Source: Xanthomonas sp. NCPPB 1128
GTDB lineage: Bacteria; Pseudomonadota; Gammaproteobacteria; Xanthomonadales; Xanthomonadaceae
Direction of reading: 5' to 3'
Assembly (NCBI RefSeq): GCF_001043115.1
Contig: NZ_LFME01000020.1
Location: 1 to 64,000 of the forward strand
DNA: 64,000 nucleotides
Positions 1-9,076 of this stretch are shown here, in pieces. Each line of letters begins with the position of its first letter. The stretch's first letter is position 1. Below the pieces are notes generated by a model. The model saw only the letters and a program-made list of their open reading frames with translations, had not been told where the DNA came from and searched no databases. The position numbers and the translations under genes were made by a program.

Positions 1-83
1 GCCTCACCCCGTCCAGCGCCACGACCTACTACGTGCGCCTGAGCGGCAGCTACAGCGGCCTGACCGTGGTCGGACGGCAGTAA
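1..83 (+). CDS. C-terminal end of a secreted protein with a PPC-like domain (5' end outside window)
   Basis: The open frame enters from the left edge (first whole codon at base 3) and stops at TAA 81-83. The 26 visible residues end in TTYYVRLSGSYSGLTVVGRQ. This resembles the last strand of the bacterial pre-peptidase C-terminal (PPC) domain, found at the C-terminus of many secreted xanthomonad proteases. What is seen is only the strand pattern and the position at a C-terminus. That the parent is a secreted peptidase is inference. The gene is followed by a GC hairpin and a canonical terminator. Confidence 0.6.
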   Translation, partial: LTPSSATTYYVRLSGSYSGLTVVGRQ

Positions 84-100
84 GGCCCGAAGGCCCGATC

Positions 101-127
101 GCGCGGCGGCGCCGTTCGCCGCCGCGC
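101..127 (+). terminator. GC-rich hairpin after the first gene
   Basis: Perfect 11-bp inverted repeat (GCGCGGCGGCG / CGCCGCCGCGC) with the 5-base loop CCGTT, 17 bases after the stop codon. No U-tract follows, so this is a terminator-like or RNA-stabilising hairpin. The real terminator is probably the next one at 197-223. Confidence 0.45.
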
Positions 128-130
128 AAC

Positions 131-715
131 GTGCGCGGGAGGACGCCCTCCCGCCGCGGTTCCGAAAGCAGCGACGTGCCCACCATGACGCAATTCGCCC
201 GCCTTCCGGCGGGCATTTTTTTTGGCGCTGCGGCGCACCGCGATGCCGCAAGCCCCTCTCCCACCGGGAGAGGGGTTGGGGTGAGAGTGCGGCACGAGGC
301 GCGGTGCAATGGGCGACGCGCGGCTGCGCCCTACCGCATCCGGCCCTCCGGGCCACCTTCTCCCGGTGGGAGAAGGAAACGCGTTAGCGGCTTTCGCGCA
401 GGAACCGCGCCATCGACGACACCCCGGCAGCGCCGGCTGGACACGTGCGCGGGAGGAGCGCCTCCCGCCTTCCGGCAAACATTTTTTTGCATGGCGGTGC
501 ACGGCGATGCCGCGCAATGCCGCAAGCCCCTCTCCCACCGGGAGAGGGGTTGGGGTGAGGGTGCGGCACGAGGCGCGGTGCAATGGGCGATGCGCGGCGG
601 CGCCCTACCCGCATCCGGCCCCCGGGCCACCTTCTCCCGGTGGGAGAAGGAAACGCGTTAGCGGCTTTCCCGCAGGAACCGCGCCATCGACGAGACCCCC
701 GGCAGCGCCGGCTGG
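131..715. repeat. Tandem duplication containing REP-like palindromes and the ankyrin gene 3' end
   Basis: Two diverged copies of a block of about 270-310 bp: roughly 131-440 and 445-715. Matching landmarks are the CCCCTCTCCC...GGGAGAGGGG palindrome at 253 and 527, and GCGTTAGCGGCTTT at 381 and 655 (offset 274). Each copy also carries a CTTCTCCCGGTGGGAGAAGG palindrome. The right end of the block is the last 19 or so codons of the ankyrin gene on the minus strand (ending ARFLRESR-stop). A non-coding second copy of that gene end, including the stop codon, therefore lies at about 383-440. No other gene is credible between 84 and 657. Confidence 0.8.
197..223 (+). terminator. Rho-independent terminator
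   Basis: Stem GCCCGCC (197-203), loop TTCC, stem GGCGGGC (208-214), then A and eight Ts (216-223). This is a textbook intrinsic terminator in the + direction for the gene ending at 83. The degraded second copy at 464-488 has lost the 3' arm of the stem (TTCCGGCAAAC) but kept a T-run. Confidence 0.85.
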
Positions 716-3700
716 AACTGCCCGGCGACGTCGACGAAACCGCGCATCACCGCGACCTCGCGCGGGGTGCGGTTCAAGGTATCGCGCAGTTCCGGATCCG
801 CGCCGGCGCGCAGCAGGCGCTGCACCAGCAGCGGCAGGCCGTGCAGCGCGGCCAGGTGCAGCGGGCCGAAGCCGCGCGGATCCTGCACCTCCAGGCTGAC
901 CTCCTCGTCGAGCAGGCGCTCCACCCCGGCCAGCACCACCGGCTCCTCGCAGGCCGTGCCCGGTTCGGCGCGCGCGCCGAGCAGCAACAACAGCGGCGTC
1001 ACCCCGCCGGCAGAGCCGCGGTCGGCCTCGGCGCCGGCCAGCAGCAAGGTATCCAGCAGGGCCAGCAGGCGCGTCTTGTCGCGCGCGGTGAAGCCGTACA
1101 GCGCGGCGCAGTGCAGCGGCGCCAGTTGCTGGGCGTCGCCGGCATGCACGTCGGCGCCGGCGGCCAGCAGCCGCGCGGCGATGTCCGGCAGGCCCAGCGC
1201 GCAGGCCAGCATCAGCACGGTGACGCCGCCGGGCAGGCGGTGTTCGATCTGCGCGCCGGCCTGCAGCAGGGCGGCGACGATCTCGGTCTGGCGCATGCTC
1301 ACCGCCGCCGACAGCGGCGTGGCGCCGCTGGCCGCGGCGTGCTGAAGGTCGGCGCCACGCGACAGCAACAGCTGCACCGCCGCGAGGTGGCCGCCGCCGG
1401 CGGCGCGCAGCAGCGCGGTGCAGCCCTGCGCGTCCACCGCGTCCACCGGCAGGCCCAGGTCGATCAGGCGGCGGATCGCCTCGGCGTCGCCAACCATCGC
1501 CGCGGCCGGCACGTCGGCCTCGCGCAGCGGGCGCCGCGGCAGCGGCCAGGTGCGCCAGTCCAGCCAGTCGGCCAGGTCGCGGCGGCCGCTGGCCAGGGCT
1601 ACGCCCAGCGGGGTCTGGCCGTCGGCGGCGCGCGCGTCCGGCGAGGCGCCCTGCTGGATCAGCAGCTTCAGCGAGGCCTCGCGGCCCAGCGCGGCGGCCA
1701 GGTGTAGCGCGGTCATGCCATGGCTGTCGCGCGCCTCGCGGTCGGCGCCGCGCTCGAGCAACTGCAGTTGCAGGCGCAGCCAGCCCAGCCGCACCGCCAG
1801 CGACAGCGGCGGATCGCCGGCCGGCGACGGCGCGAACGGATCGGCGCCGCGCTCCAGCAGTTCCAGGGCGAACTGTTCCAGCGCGCGCGAGGCGTGATCG
1901 TGCTGGGCGCAGGCGGCGAGCAGGCGGGTCAGGCCGCCGCGGCCGGCCGGCGACACGCCGTGGCGCAGCATCGCCTGCAGGCTGGGCACCGCCTCCACGC
2001 CGCGCGAGAGCAGCGCGAACATCGGGGTGTCGCCGCAGGCATCGAGCACCTCCGGCTCGGCGCCGTGCGCCAGCAGCCAGTCCACCGCCTGCGCGTTCAG
2101 CGCCAGCGGCGGCTCGTGCAGCAGCGCACCCAGTTCCTCGGCCGCGCACAGCCGCGCCAGCGCGGCCAGGCCGTCGCGCGGCTGGCCCAGTTGCAGGCCC
2201 TCGCGCAGCAGTTCCAGCGGCGGCCGGTCGGGCAGTCCGGCCGGGCCGGTCTCGCCCTGGCCGTCACTGACCGCCGCGGGCAGCGGATAGTCCGGGTCCA
2301 GCGCGGACACGATCGCCCAGCGCCCGGCCTCGGCGGCCAGGTCGACGGCGCGACGGCCGCTCTGGTCCGGCTGCGCCGGCGCCACGCCCAGGTCGAGCAG
2401 GCGCCGGATCAGCCCGGGGGCGACGTGGTCGGCGGTGCAGGCCAGCAGGATCGCGTTGCGGCCGTCGCCATCGACCGCAACCAGATCCGGCTTGTGCGGC
2501 AGCAGCCGTTCCAGCACCGCCACGCGGCCGTGGCGGGCGGCTTCCAGCCACGGCGTGCGGCCCAGCGCGTCGCGCGCTTCCAGGTTGGCGCCGGCGCCGA
2601 GCAGGGCCTGCACGATCTCCACGTGGCCGGCCTGCGCCGCCTCGTGCAGCGCGCTGCGGCGCTGGCGATCGCGCGCGTCGACCCGCGCCTTGTGCTTGAG
2701 CAGCAGCTGCACGCCGGCCGGATCGTCTTCCTCGGTGCCGGCGGCGGCCAGCAGCACCGGGCTGGCCTCGGCCGGCTCCGGCTTGGCGCCGCGTTCGAGC
2801 AGGAACTTGGCCATGCGCCAGTTGCCGACCTGGCAGGCCACCGCCAGCGGGGTCAGGCCGTCGCGGTTGGCCGCGTCCAGTTCGGCGGCGGCGTCGCGCA
2901 GCAGCGCGGCCACGCCCGGGTCGGAGCTGCGCGCGGCGTGATGCAGCGGGGTGTTGCCGTCGCCGTCGCTGGCGCGCGGGTCGGCGCCGTTGGCGAGCAG
3001 GGTCATCACCGCCTCCGGGCGGCCATGCCAGCTGTCGCGGGTGGCGGCCAGCAGCGGGGTCATGCCCAGGTGCGGGCGATTGACGTCGACCCCGCGCACG
3101 ATCAGTTCGCGCAGCAGGCGCAGGTCCGGCAGCACCGCGGCCAGCACCGGCAGGCTGCGCTGGTCGCGCCACTCGGCGGCGGGCAGCGCATGCGGATCGG
3201 CGCCGGCCTGCAGCAACTGCAGCGCGCGATCGACGCGGCCGCCGCGGGCGGCGTCGTACAGCGCCGCATGCAGTTCGTCCTGCGCCGGCGGCGGCTCGTC
3301 CGCGCGCGGCGCGGCGGTGGCGCTGAGTTCGGCGAACAGGTCGGCGGAGGACACCGGCGGGGTCAGCGTCTGCGGCGGCGCCACCCGTTGCAGGCCGGCG
3401 TGCAGCAGCGGCGAGAGCAGCGCATAGGCCAGCGCCAGCGGCCAGCGCGCGGCCTCGGCGAGCAGTCCCGGCCAGGCCAGCACCACGCCGAGTCCGGCCA
3501 GCACCAGCACCAGCGCGGCCACCGCCAGCCCGCGCCAGGCCTGCACGTCCTGCTGCGCCAGCGCATGCCAGCGCGCCCCCAGCGGACCACCCTCGGCATC
3601 GCTGCCGTGCCACAACGGCCAAGTCCGCCACAGGCCGAGCAATGCGGCACTGGCGGCCACGCTCAGCGCCAACGCCGCGGCCAGGCTGCCGCTGTCGTGC

Positions 3701-3975
3701 AGCGCCGCCAGCGGCCAGGCCACCAGCACCGCGACCAGCGCCATGCCGCCGGCCCACAGCACCAGCAGCGGCGCCGCCGCGCCGACCAGGTCGCGCGCGG
3801 CGCGCGGACGCGGCCGGCTGCCACGGTGCCAGGACAGCGCCAGCGCGAACGCCGGCTGCGCCAGCCAGGCACCCAGGGCGGCGGCCAGCGGGCCGAATCC
3901 GGCGGCCAGCGCCAGCACCGCGCCCAGCGCGGCGGCGAGCATGGGCGCACGCGCGCGGAGGAAAGAGTCAGTCAT
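658..3975 (-). CDS. Large membrane-anchored ankyrin repeat protein
   Basis: 1105 residues. The first 200 or so are hydrophobic and Ala/Leu-rich with about five or six likely membrane segments (for example around residues 12-50, 65-90, 95-115 and 145-200). The rest, from about residue 230, is a long series of ankyrin repeats recognisable by GxTPLxxA, LLxxGAxxxxxD and related signatures; I estimate well over a dozen. The repeat face is probably cytosolic and binds a protein partner not identifiable here. The start overlaps the end of the upstream ycgL-like gene by 8 bases, so the two are co-transcribed. The last 19 codons are duplicated downstream (see repeat 131-715). No enzymatic motif was seen. 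Confidence 0.85.
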   Translation of the reverse strand: MTDSFLRARAPMLAAALGAVLALAAGFGPLAAALGAWLAQPAFALALSWHRGSRPRPRAARDLVGAAAPLLVLWAGGMALVAVLVAWPLAALHDSGSLAAALALSVAASAALLGLWRTWPLWHGSDAEGGPLGARWHALAQQDVQAWRGLAVAALVLVLAGLGVVLAWPGLLAEAARWPLALAYALLSPLLHAGLQRVAPPQTLTPPVSSADLFAELSATAAPRADEPPPAQDELHAALYDAARGGRVDRALQLLQAGADPHALPAAEWRDQRSLPVLAAVLPDLRLLRELIVRGVDVNRPHLGMTPLLAATRDSWHGRPEAVMTLLANGADPRASDGDGNTPLHHAARSSDPGVAALLRDAAAELDAANRDGLTPLAVACQVGNWRMAKFLLERGAKPEPAEASPVLLAAAGTEEDDPAGVQLLLKHKARVDARDRQRRSALHEAAQAGHVEIVQALLGAGANLEARDALGRTPWLEAARHGRVAVLERLLPHKPDLVAVDGDGRNAILLACTADHVAPGLIRRLLDLGVAPAQPDQSGRRAVDLAAEAGRWAIVSALDPDYPLPAAVSDGQGETGPAGLPDRPPLELLREGLQLGQPRDGLAALARLCAAEELGALLHEPPLALNAQAVDWLLAHGAEPEVLDACGDTPMFALLSRGVEAVPSLQAMLRHGVSPAGRGGLTRLLAACAQHDHASRALEQFALELLERGADPFAPSPAGDPPLSLAVRLGWLRLQLQLLERGADREARDSHGMTALHLAAALGREASLKLLIQQGASPDARAADGQTPLGVALASGRRDLADWLDWRTWPLPRRPLREADVPAAAMVGDAEAIRRLIDLGLPVDAVDAQGCTALLRAAGGGHLAAVQLLLSRGADLQHAAASGATPLSAAVSMRQTEIVAALLQAGAQIEHRLPGGVTVLMLACALGLPDIAARLLAAGADVHAGDAQQLAPLHCAALYGFTARDKTRLLALLDTLLLAGAEADRGSAGGVTPLLLLLGARAEPGTACEEPVVLAGVERLLDEEVSLEVQDPRGFGPLHLAALHGLPLLVQRLLRAGADPELRDTLNRTPREVAVMRGFVDVAGQFQPALPGVSSMARFLRESR

Positions 3976-4228
3976 CGTGTCGATCGGTGGTGCCGGGCAG
4001 GGACGGCGGCAATTGCAGATGGAAGCCGCAGCCGGCGAGGTTGGCGCGCACCGCGGCCGGATCGGCGCGGGCCAGCGTGCGTTCGGCGGTCAACGCCACC
4101 TCCAGCACGAACGCCAACGGCTGCAGCGACGCCAGCAGCGCCGGCGGCAGACGGCCGAAGTCGTCGCGGGCGGCGAGATACAGATAGGTGTCCGGCTTGC
4201 GTTGGCTTTTGTAGACGTAGGCTTGCAT
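3968..4228 (-). CDS. YcgL domain-containing protein
   Basis: 86 residues beginning [19 protein letters not shown], which matches the YcgL family (small gammaproteobacterial proteins of unknown biochemical role). I chose the ATG at 4228 because the family starts with this sequence; the upstream extension in the same frame looks like non-coding GC-rich DNA. The 3' end overlaps the ankyrin gene start by 8 bases, suggesting translational coupling. The gene is divergent from the xanthomonadin ketosynthase, with about 180 bp between them. Confidence 0.85.
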   Translation of the reverse strand: MQAYVYKSQRKPDTYLYLAARDDFGRLPPALLASLQPLAFVLEVALTAERTLARADPAAVRANLAGCGFHLQLPPSLPGTTDRHDD

Positions 4229-4407
4229 GCCCGTGGCGTGCGCCTGGCGTGGAAAGGCAAGCGATTGTGGAGGAAATGCGCCAGCGGCGAAAGCGCACGC
4301 CGGCCCTGCGCTGAACGGCTCCGGGGCAGGAGCGCTATTCACGTTCGCGTTGCGGGCGTTTCACGGCATGACCGAATGCGTCGATATACTGCGACGATTG
4401 TCCTTGT

Positions 4408-5646
4408 ATGGAATACCGCGTGACCGAAGCGCCCCCGTCGCCCCGCATGGCTCCCGTGGCCATCCGTGCCTACACCGCGACCAACGCGCTCGGCAGCGGA
4501 CTGCAGGCCCAGGCCGCGGCGCTGCGCAAGGGTCGCAGCGGGCTGCGCCGCAACGACTTCGGTCCGCAACCGCTGGAATGCTGGATCGGCCGGGTGGACG
4601 CGCTGGAAACCGCCGCGCTGCCTGACGCCCTGGCTGCGTGGGAATGCCGCAACAATCGCCTGGCCTGGCTGGCCCTGCAGCAGGATGGCATGGCCGCCGC
4701 CGTGGCCGCCGCCGCGCAGCGGCACGGCGCCGAGCGGGTGGCGGTGGTGATGGGCACCTCCACCTCCAGCATCGGTGCCAGCGAGGAGGCATACACCCGG
4801 CTCGAACACGACGCGGACGGCCCGCGCATGCCCGCCGACCTGGACCGGCCGATCGTGCACACCCCGCATTCGCTCGGCGATTTCGTGCGCGCCGCCACCG
4901 GGTTGCGCGGCCCGTGCATCACCGTCGCCACCGCCTGTTCGTCCAGCGCCAAGGTGTTCGCCCAGGCGGCGCGGCTGATCGCCGCCGGCGTGGTCGATGC
5001 GGCGCTGGTCGGCGGCGTGGACACGCTGTGCGGCAGCGTGCTGTTCGGCTTCAACTCGCTGCAGGTGGTGTCACCGGAACCGTGCAGGCCGTTCGACGTG
5101 CGCCGGGTCGGGCTGTCGTTGGGCGAGGCCGGCGGCTACGCGCTGCTGGAACGCACCGATGCCGCCGACGCGCCGCCGGCGCAGGCGCTGCTGTGCGGCT
5201 ACGGCGAATCCAGCGACGCCCACCACATGTCCGCGCCGCATCCGCAGGGGCTGGGCGCCGGCCTGGCGATGCGCGGTGCGCTGCAGCGCGCCGGGGTGGA
5301 CCCGGCCGAGGTCGGCTACCTCAACCTGCACGGCACCGCGACCCCGGCCAACGACAGCGTCGAGGCCGCCGCGGTGGCGGCACTGTTCCCGCCGACCCTG
5401 CACGCCAGTTCGACCAAGGCCTGGACCGGGCACACGCTCGGCGCCGCCGGCATCGTCGAGTCGGTGTTCGCGCTGCTGGCGCTGCGCGACGGCCTGCTGC
5501 CCGGCACCCTCAACAGCGAACTGCCCGATCCCGCCTGCGGCCCGCAGATCCGCTTCGCCACCGCCCATGCACAGGTCCGCTACGCGATGAACAACTCCTT
5601 CGGCTTCGGCGGCAACAACTGCTCGCTGCTGTTCGGCCGCGCATGA
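4408..5646 (+). CDS. Aryl-polyene/xanthomonadin beta-ketoacyl synthase
   Basis: 412 residues. Thiolase-fold ketosynthase with the active-site cysteine in TVATACSSSAK (Cys177 from the ATG at 4408), the first histidine in LHGTATPANDSVEA, the second in TKAWTGHTLGAAG, and the C-terminal FGFGGNN loop. It extends the aryl starter with malonyl units during pigment assembly. It is first in a run of four genes joined by ATGA-type overlaps. A TATACT hexamer at 4385-4390 could be the -10 box, which leaves a very short leader for the 4408 start. GTG 4420 or ATG 4447 are alternative starts, and none has a clear Shine-Dalgarno sequence. Confidence 0.88.
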   Translation: MEYRVTEAPPSPRMAPVAIRAYTATNALGSGLQAQAAALRKGRSGLRRNDFGPQPLECWIGRVDALETAALPDALAAWECRNNRLAWLALQQDGMAAAVAAAAQRHGAERVAVVMGTSTSSIGASEEAYTRLEHDADGPRMPADLDRPIVHTPHSLGDFVRAATGLRGPCITVATACSSSAKVFAQAARLIAAGVVDAALVGGVDTLCGSVLFGFNSLQVVSPEPCRPFDVRRVGLSLGEAGGYALLERTDAADAPPAQALLCGYGESSDAHHMSAPHPQGLGAGLAMRGALQRAGVDPAEVGYLNLHGTATPANDSVEAAAVAALFPPTLHASSTKAWTGHTLGAAGIVESVFALLALRDGLLPGTLNSELPDPACGPQIRFATAHAQVRYAMNNSFGFGGNNCSLLFGRA

Positions 5647-6428
5647 GCACGCCGATGCTGAGCGCCACGATCGAAGGCATCGGGTTCTGGGCGCCCGGGC
5701 TGCCGTCGTGGGCGGTGGCGCAGGCCTTCGCGCACGGCGGCGCGCTACAGGAGACGCCGGCTCGGCCATCGCCGCAGCTGCTGGCGCCCAACGAACGGCG
5801 GCGTGCGCCGGACACGGTGGCGGTGTCGCTGGACGCGGCGTTGGCCGCCTGCCACGACGCCGGCCGCGACCCGGCCACGCTGCCGTCGGTGTTCACCTCC
5901 ACCCACGGCGACCTGGCGATCACCGACTACATGTGCACCACCCTGGCCAGCGAACCGCTGTCGGTGTCGCCGACCAAGTTCCACAACTCGGTGCACAACG
6001 CCGCCGCCGGCTACTGGACCATCGGCGCCGGCGCCACCGCCGCGGCGACCGCGATCAGCGCGCACTCGGGCAGCTTCGCGCAGGGCCTGCTGGAAGCGCT
6101 GTCGCAATTGGTCGCGGGCGAAGACGCGGTGCTGCTGGTCGGCTACGACAGCCGCTCGGTTGGCGCGCTGGGCCGCATCGCGCGCAGCGAGGGCCTGCTC
6201 GGCGGCGCGCTGGTGCTGAGCGCGGGCGCACGCAACGGCAAGCCGCAGTTGCAGGTGCAGCTGCGCGATGGCACGGCGCCGGTGGGCGATGGCGCGCTGG
6301 CGCGGCATGCCGCGGGCAACGCGATGGCGCCGATGCTGCCGCTGTTCGATGCGCTGGCGCTGGGCGGCAGCGGTTGCGTGCTCGACGCAGGCGGCTGCCG
6401 CTGCCTGCAGGTGGAGCTGCGCGCATGA
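5643..6428 (+). CDS. Ketosynthase-like chain length factor of the xanthomonadin cluster
   Basis: 261 residues, overlapping the preceding ketosynthase by ATGA. Thiolase-like, but shorter than a full ketosynthase, and the catalytic cysteine is absent: the expected nucleophile position reads AISAHSGSFAQG. The segment SPTKFHNSVHNAAAGYW is typical of the ketosynthase-like partner family (PF13723) found beside aryl-polyene synthases. By family knowledge it should form a heterodimer with the upstream enzyme and influence polyene length rather than condense substrates itself. Confidence 0.85.
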   Translation: MSTPMLSATIEGIGFWAPGLPSWAVAQAFAHGGALQETPARPSPQLLAPNERRRAPDTVAVSLDAALAACHDAGRDPATLPSVFTSTHGDLAITDYMCTTLASEPLSVSPTKFHNSVHNAAAGYWTIGAGATAAATAISAHSGSFAQGLLEALSQLVAGEDAVLLVGYDSRSVGALGRIARSEGLLGGALVLSAGARNGKPQLQVQLRDGTAPVGDGALARHAAGNAMAPMLPLFDALALGGSGCVLDAGGCRCLQVELRA

Positions 6429-7246
6429 GCCGCACGCCGCTGACCGCCGCCGACGCCGCGATCCTGATCCCGGCCCTCAACGAACGGCTGCGCATCCGCG
6501 AGGTGGTCAGCGACGCGCTGGCGCACTGCCCGCGGGTGATCGTGGTCGACGACGGCTCCGACGACGGCACCAGCGACTGCATCGCCGACCTGCCGGTGAC
6601 CCTGCTGCGCCACCCGCAGCGCCGCGGCAAGGGCGCGGCGCTGCGCAGCGGCTTCGCCGAGGCGCAGCGCCAGGGCGCGCGCGCGGTGATGACCATGGAC
6701 GGCGACGGCCAGCACAGCGCCGCCGACTTCCCGCGGCTGCTGGCCGCGGCCAACCGCCACCCCGGCTGCGTGATCGTCGGCGCGCGCCTGCGCAAGCGCG
6801 CCAGCCAGCCGCCGATCCGCCGCATCGGCAACGATTTCGGCGACTGGGGCATCGCCTGGGGCTGCGGCTTCCGCCTGGTCGACAGCCAGAGCGGCCAGCG
6901 CCTGTACCCCCAGTCGGTCTATACCCTGCCCGACGTGCCCGGCGAAGGTTTCGTGTTCGAAGCGCAGTTGCTGATCTCGGCCGCGCGCCAGGCCGGTGCG
7001 CGGGTGGTGGCGGTGCCGATCGAGACCCGCTACGCCAGCCAGACCCCCGGCACGTTCCGCAAGAGCCACTTCCGGCTGGTGCGCGATCTGTGGAAGATCA
7101 CCTCGCACGTGATCGTGCAGGTATGGACCTACGGGCACGTGGTGCGCGAGTACCGGCGCACCCGCGCCAATCCGGTGCTGATCGACGACATCGACGGCAC
7201 CCTCGACCCGGCCCCCCTGGCCGTCGCCAAGGAAAAGACGACATGA
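6425..7246 (+). CDS. Family 2 glycosyltransferase of the xanthomonadin cluster
   Basis: 273 residues, starting in an ATGA overlap with the previous gene. GT-A fold signatures are visible: ILIPALNE near the N-terminus, VVDDGSDDGT, then MDGDGQH (DXD-like metal-binding motif). No strong membrane segment was seen, so it is probably a soluble or peripheral glycosyltransferase acting at the inner membrane. In aryl-polyene loci such enzymes are thought to attach a polar or lipid head group to the pigment. The actual sugar and acceptor cannot be read from sequence. Confidence 0.85.
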   Translation: MSRTPLTAADAAILIPALNERLRIREVVSDALAHCPRVIVVDDGSDDGTSDCIADLPVTLLRHPQRRGKGAALRSGFAEAQRQGARAVMTMDGDGQHSAADFPRLLAAANRHPGCVIVGARLRKRASQPPIRRIGNDFGDWGIAWGCGFRLVDSQSGQRLYPQSVYTLPDVPGEGFVFEAQLLISAARQAGARVVAVPIETRYASQTPGTFRKSHFRLVRDLWKITSHVIVQVWTYGHVVREYRRTRANPVLIDDIDGTLDPAPLAVAKEKTT

Positions 7247-8868
7247 CAGCAGCGCAGGCGGATGTGGCGATTCTGGGCGGCGGACTGGCCGGGCTGACCC
7301 TGGCGCTGCAATTGCGCCAGCGCGACCCGCAACTGCGCATCCGCGTGCTGGAACGGCGCGCTCACCCGGTGCGCGAGGCCGCGTTCAAGGTCGGCGAGTC
7401 CTCGGTGGAGATCGGCGCGCACTACTTCGCCGAGGTGCTGGGCCTGCGCGAACACCTGGACGCCGAACAGATCCGCAAGTTCGGCTTCCGTTTTTTCTTC
7501 TCCGACGGGCGCGCCGACATCGACCAGTGCACCGAGCTGGGCGTGAGCCAGTTGCTGCCGACGCCGTCGTGGCAGATCGACCGCGGCCGCTTCGAGAACT
7601 TCCTCGGGCAGCGCGCGCGCGACCTGGGCGTGGAGTTCCTCGACGGCAGCACGGTGCGCGGCGTCGACCTGGCCGAGGACGACGGCGACCACTGCGTGCG
7701 CTACAGCCGCGATGGCGCCGACGCCCGTCTGCAGGCGCGCTGGGTGATCGACGCCAGCGGCCGCGCTGGCCTGCTCAAGCGCAAGCTCGGCCTGGCCCAG
7801 GACAACGCGCACCAGGCCAACGCGGTGTGGTGGCGGGTGGACGGGCTGGTCGATCCCAACGGCTGGTCGCAGGACAGCGCCTGGCTGCAGCGCTGCACGC
7901 CGCCGGACCGCTGGCGCTCGACCAACCACATGTGCGGCCCCGGCTACTGGTTCTGGCTGATCCCGCTGTCCTCCGGCGCGCATTCGCTGGGCATCGTCTG
8001 CGATGCCGCCCTGCATCCGCTGGAGACGATGAACACCCACGCCAAGGCGATGGACTGGCTGCGCACGCACCAGCCGCAGGTGGCCAGCACGCTGGAGCGC
8101 AGCGAGCATACCGTGCAGGACTTCCTGTTCCTGCGCGACTTCTCCTACGGCTGCAAGCAGGTGTTCTCGGCGCAGCGCTGGGCGCTGACCGGCGAGGCCG
8201 GCGTGTTCCTGGACCCGTTCTATTCGCCGGGCAGCGACTTCATCGCCATCAGCAACACCTACATCTGCGAACTGATCGGGCGCGAGCGCGCCGGGCGCGA
8301 CATCGCGCCCTACGCCGAGCTGTACCAGCAGCTGTACTTCTCGTTCTACGAGAACACCCTGACCCTGTACCAGGACCAGTACCCGCTGTTCGGCGACGCC
8401 CAGGTGATGCCGGTCAAGGTGATCTGGGACTACACCTACTACTGGTCGCTGCTGGCGCCGCTGTACTGCACCGACCGCATCGCCGACCTGGCGGTGCTGG
8501 GCCGGCTGCGCCCGGCACTGCAGCAGGCCAGCGCGCTCAACCTGGGCATGCAGGCACTGCTGCGCGACTGGGGCGTGGCCAACCGCGCACAGGCCGCGGC
8601 GGTGGCCGACGGACGCCTGCTGGACCAGTACCTGATCGGCTGGTTCCACGAACTCAACCGCGCCCTGCGCGACCGGCTGGACGACGCCGCCTTCGTCGCC
8701 CGCCTGCACGGCAACGTCGCGCGCATGGCGGAACTGGCCGGAGAGATCCTGGCCCGCGCCCGCCAGCAGCATCCGGCGCTGGCCGACCACGGCCTGCTGG
8801 ATGCCTGCCGCGATGCGGCGACGCCGCTGCCGGTGCTCTCGCCGGCCTGGTACGCGGACGCAGCCTGA
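7243..8868 (+). CDS. Flavin-dependent halogenase-like oxidoreductase, copy 1
   Basis: 541 residues, joined to the glycosyltransferase by an ATGA overlap. N-terminal Rossmann motif DVAILGGGLAGLTLAL, then GESSVEIG, a lysine in RKFGFRFF near residue 85, and FWLIPLSSGAHS preceded by W, giving WFWLIP, which fits the WxWxIP signature of flavin-dependent halogenases. EAGVFLDPFYSPGSDF is the C-terminal FAD-contact region. Xanthomonadins are brominated, so this is one of two halogenase candidates in the locus (the other is at 18561). It could instead be a halogenase-fold dehydrogenase. It is the last gene of the rightward run and a small hairpin follows. Confidence 0.75.
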   Translation: MTAAQADVAILGGGLAGLTLALQLRQRDPQLRIRVLERRAHPVREAAFKVGESSVEIGAHYFAEVLGLREHLDAEQIRKFGFRFFFSDGRADIDQCTELGVSQLLPTPSWQIDRGRFENFLGQRARDLGVEFLDGSTVRGVDLAEDDGDHCVRYSRDGADARLQARWVIDASGRAGLLKRKLGLAQDNAHQANAVWWRVDGLVDPNGWSQDSAWLQRCTPPDRWRSTNHMCGPGYWFWLIPLSSGAHSLGIVCDAALHPLETMNTHAKAMDWLRTHQPQVASTLERSEHTVQDFLFLRDFSYGCKQVFSAQRWALTGEAGVFLDPFYSPGSDFIAISNTYICELIGRERAGRDIAPYAELYQQLYFSFYENTLTLYQDQYPLFGDAQVMPVKVIWDYTYYWSLLAPLYCTDRIADLAVLGRLRPALQQASALNLGMQALLRDWGVANRAQAAAVADGRLLDQYLIGWFHELNRALRDRLDDAAFVARLHGNVARMAELAGEILARARQQHPALADHGLLDACRDAATPLPVLSPAWYADAA

Positions 8869-8876
8869 TCCACGCG

Positions 8877-8894
8877 CAGGGCCGTGCGGCCCTG
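8877..8894 (+). terminator. Terminator-like hairpin after the ketosynthase operon
   Basis: Perfect stem CAGGGCC / GGCCCTG with loop GTGC, nine bases after the stop of the flavoprotein gene. No T-run follows, so it would be weak or factor-assisted. Confidence 0.35.
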
Positions 8895-9076
8895 CAACAA
8901 CGAGGGCTTCGCGCGGTGCCACGAGGCACAAGGGAGCAGTGCAATTGCGCGGCACACATCACATGGGGCGAATATCGCCCGCGCATTCGTGTTTTCGCAC
9001 GCACGGCGGTTGACGCCCTGGCGCCACCGGCGCGACACAGGCCCGCCGCGCCCGGCGCGTCCTCCAGGAGAACTCC

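Noticed and set aside
1720-4314. Long open frame (864 codons) on the + strand across the ankyrin gene
   Set aside because: It is the high-GC shadow of the ankyrin gene on the minus strand: low-complexity Arg/Ala/Gln-rich translation, no domain, and no ribosome site.
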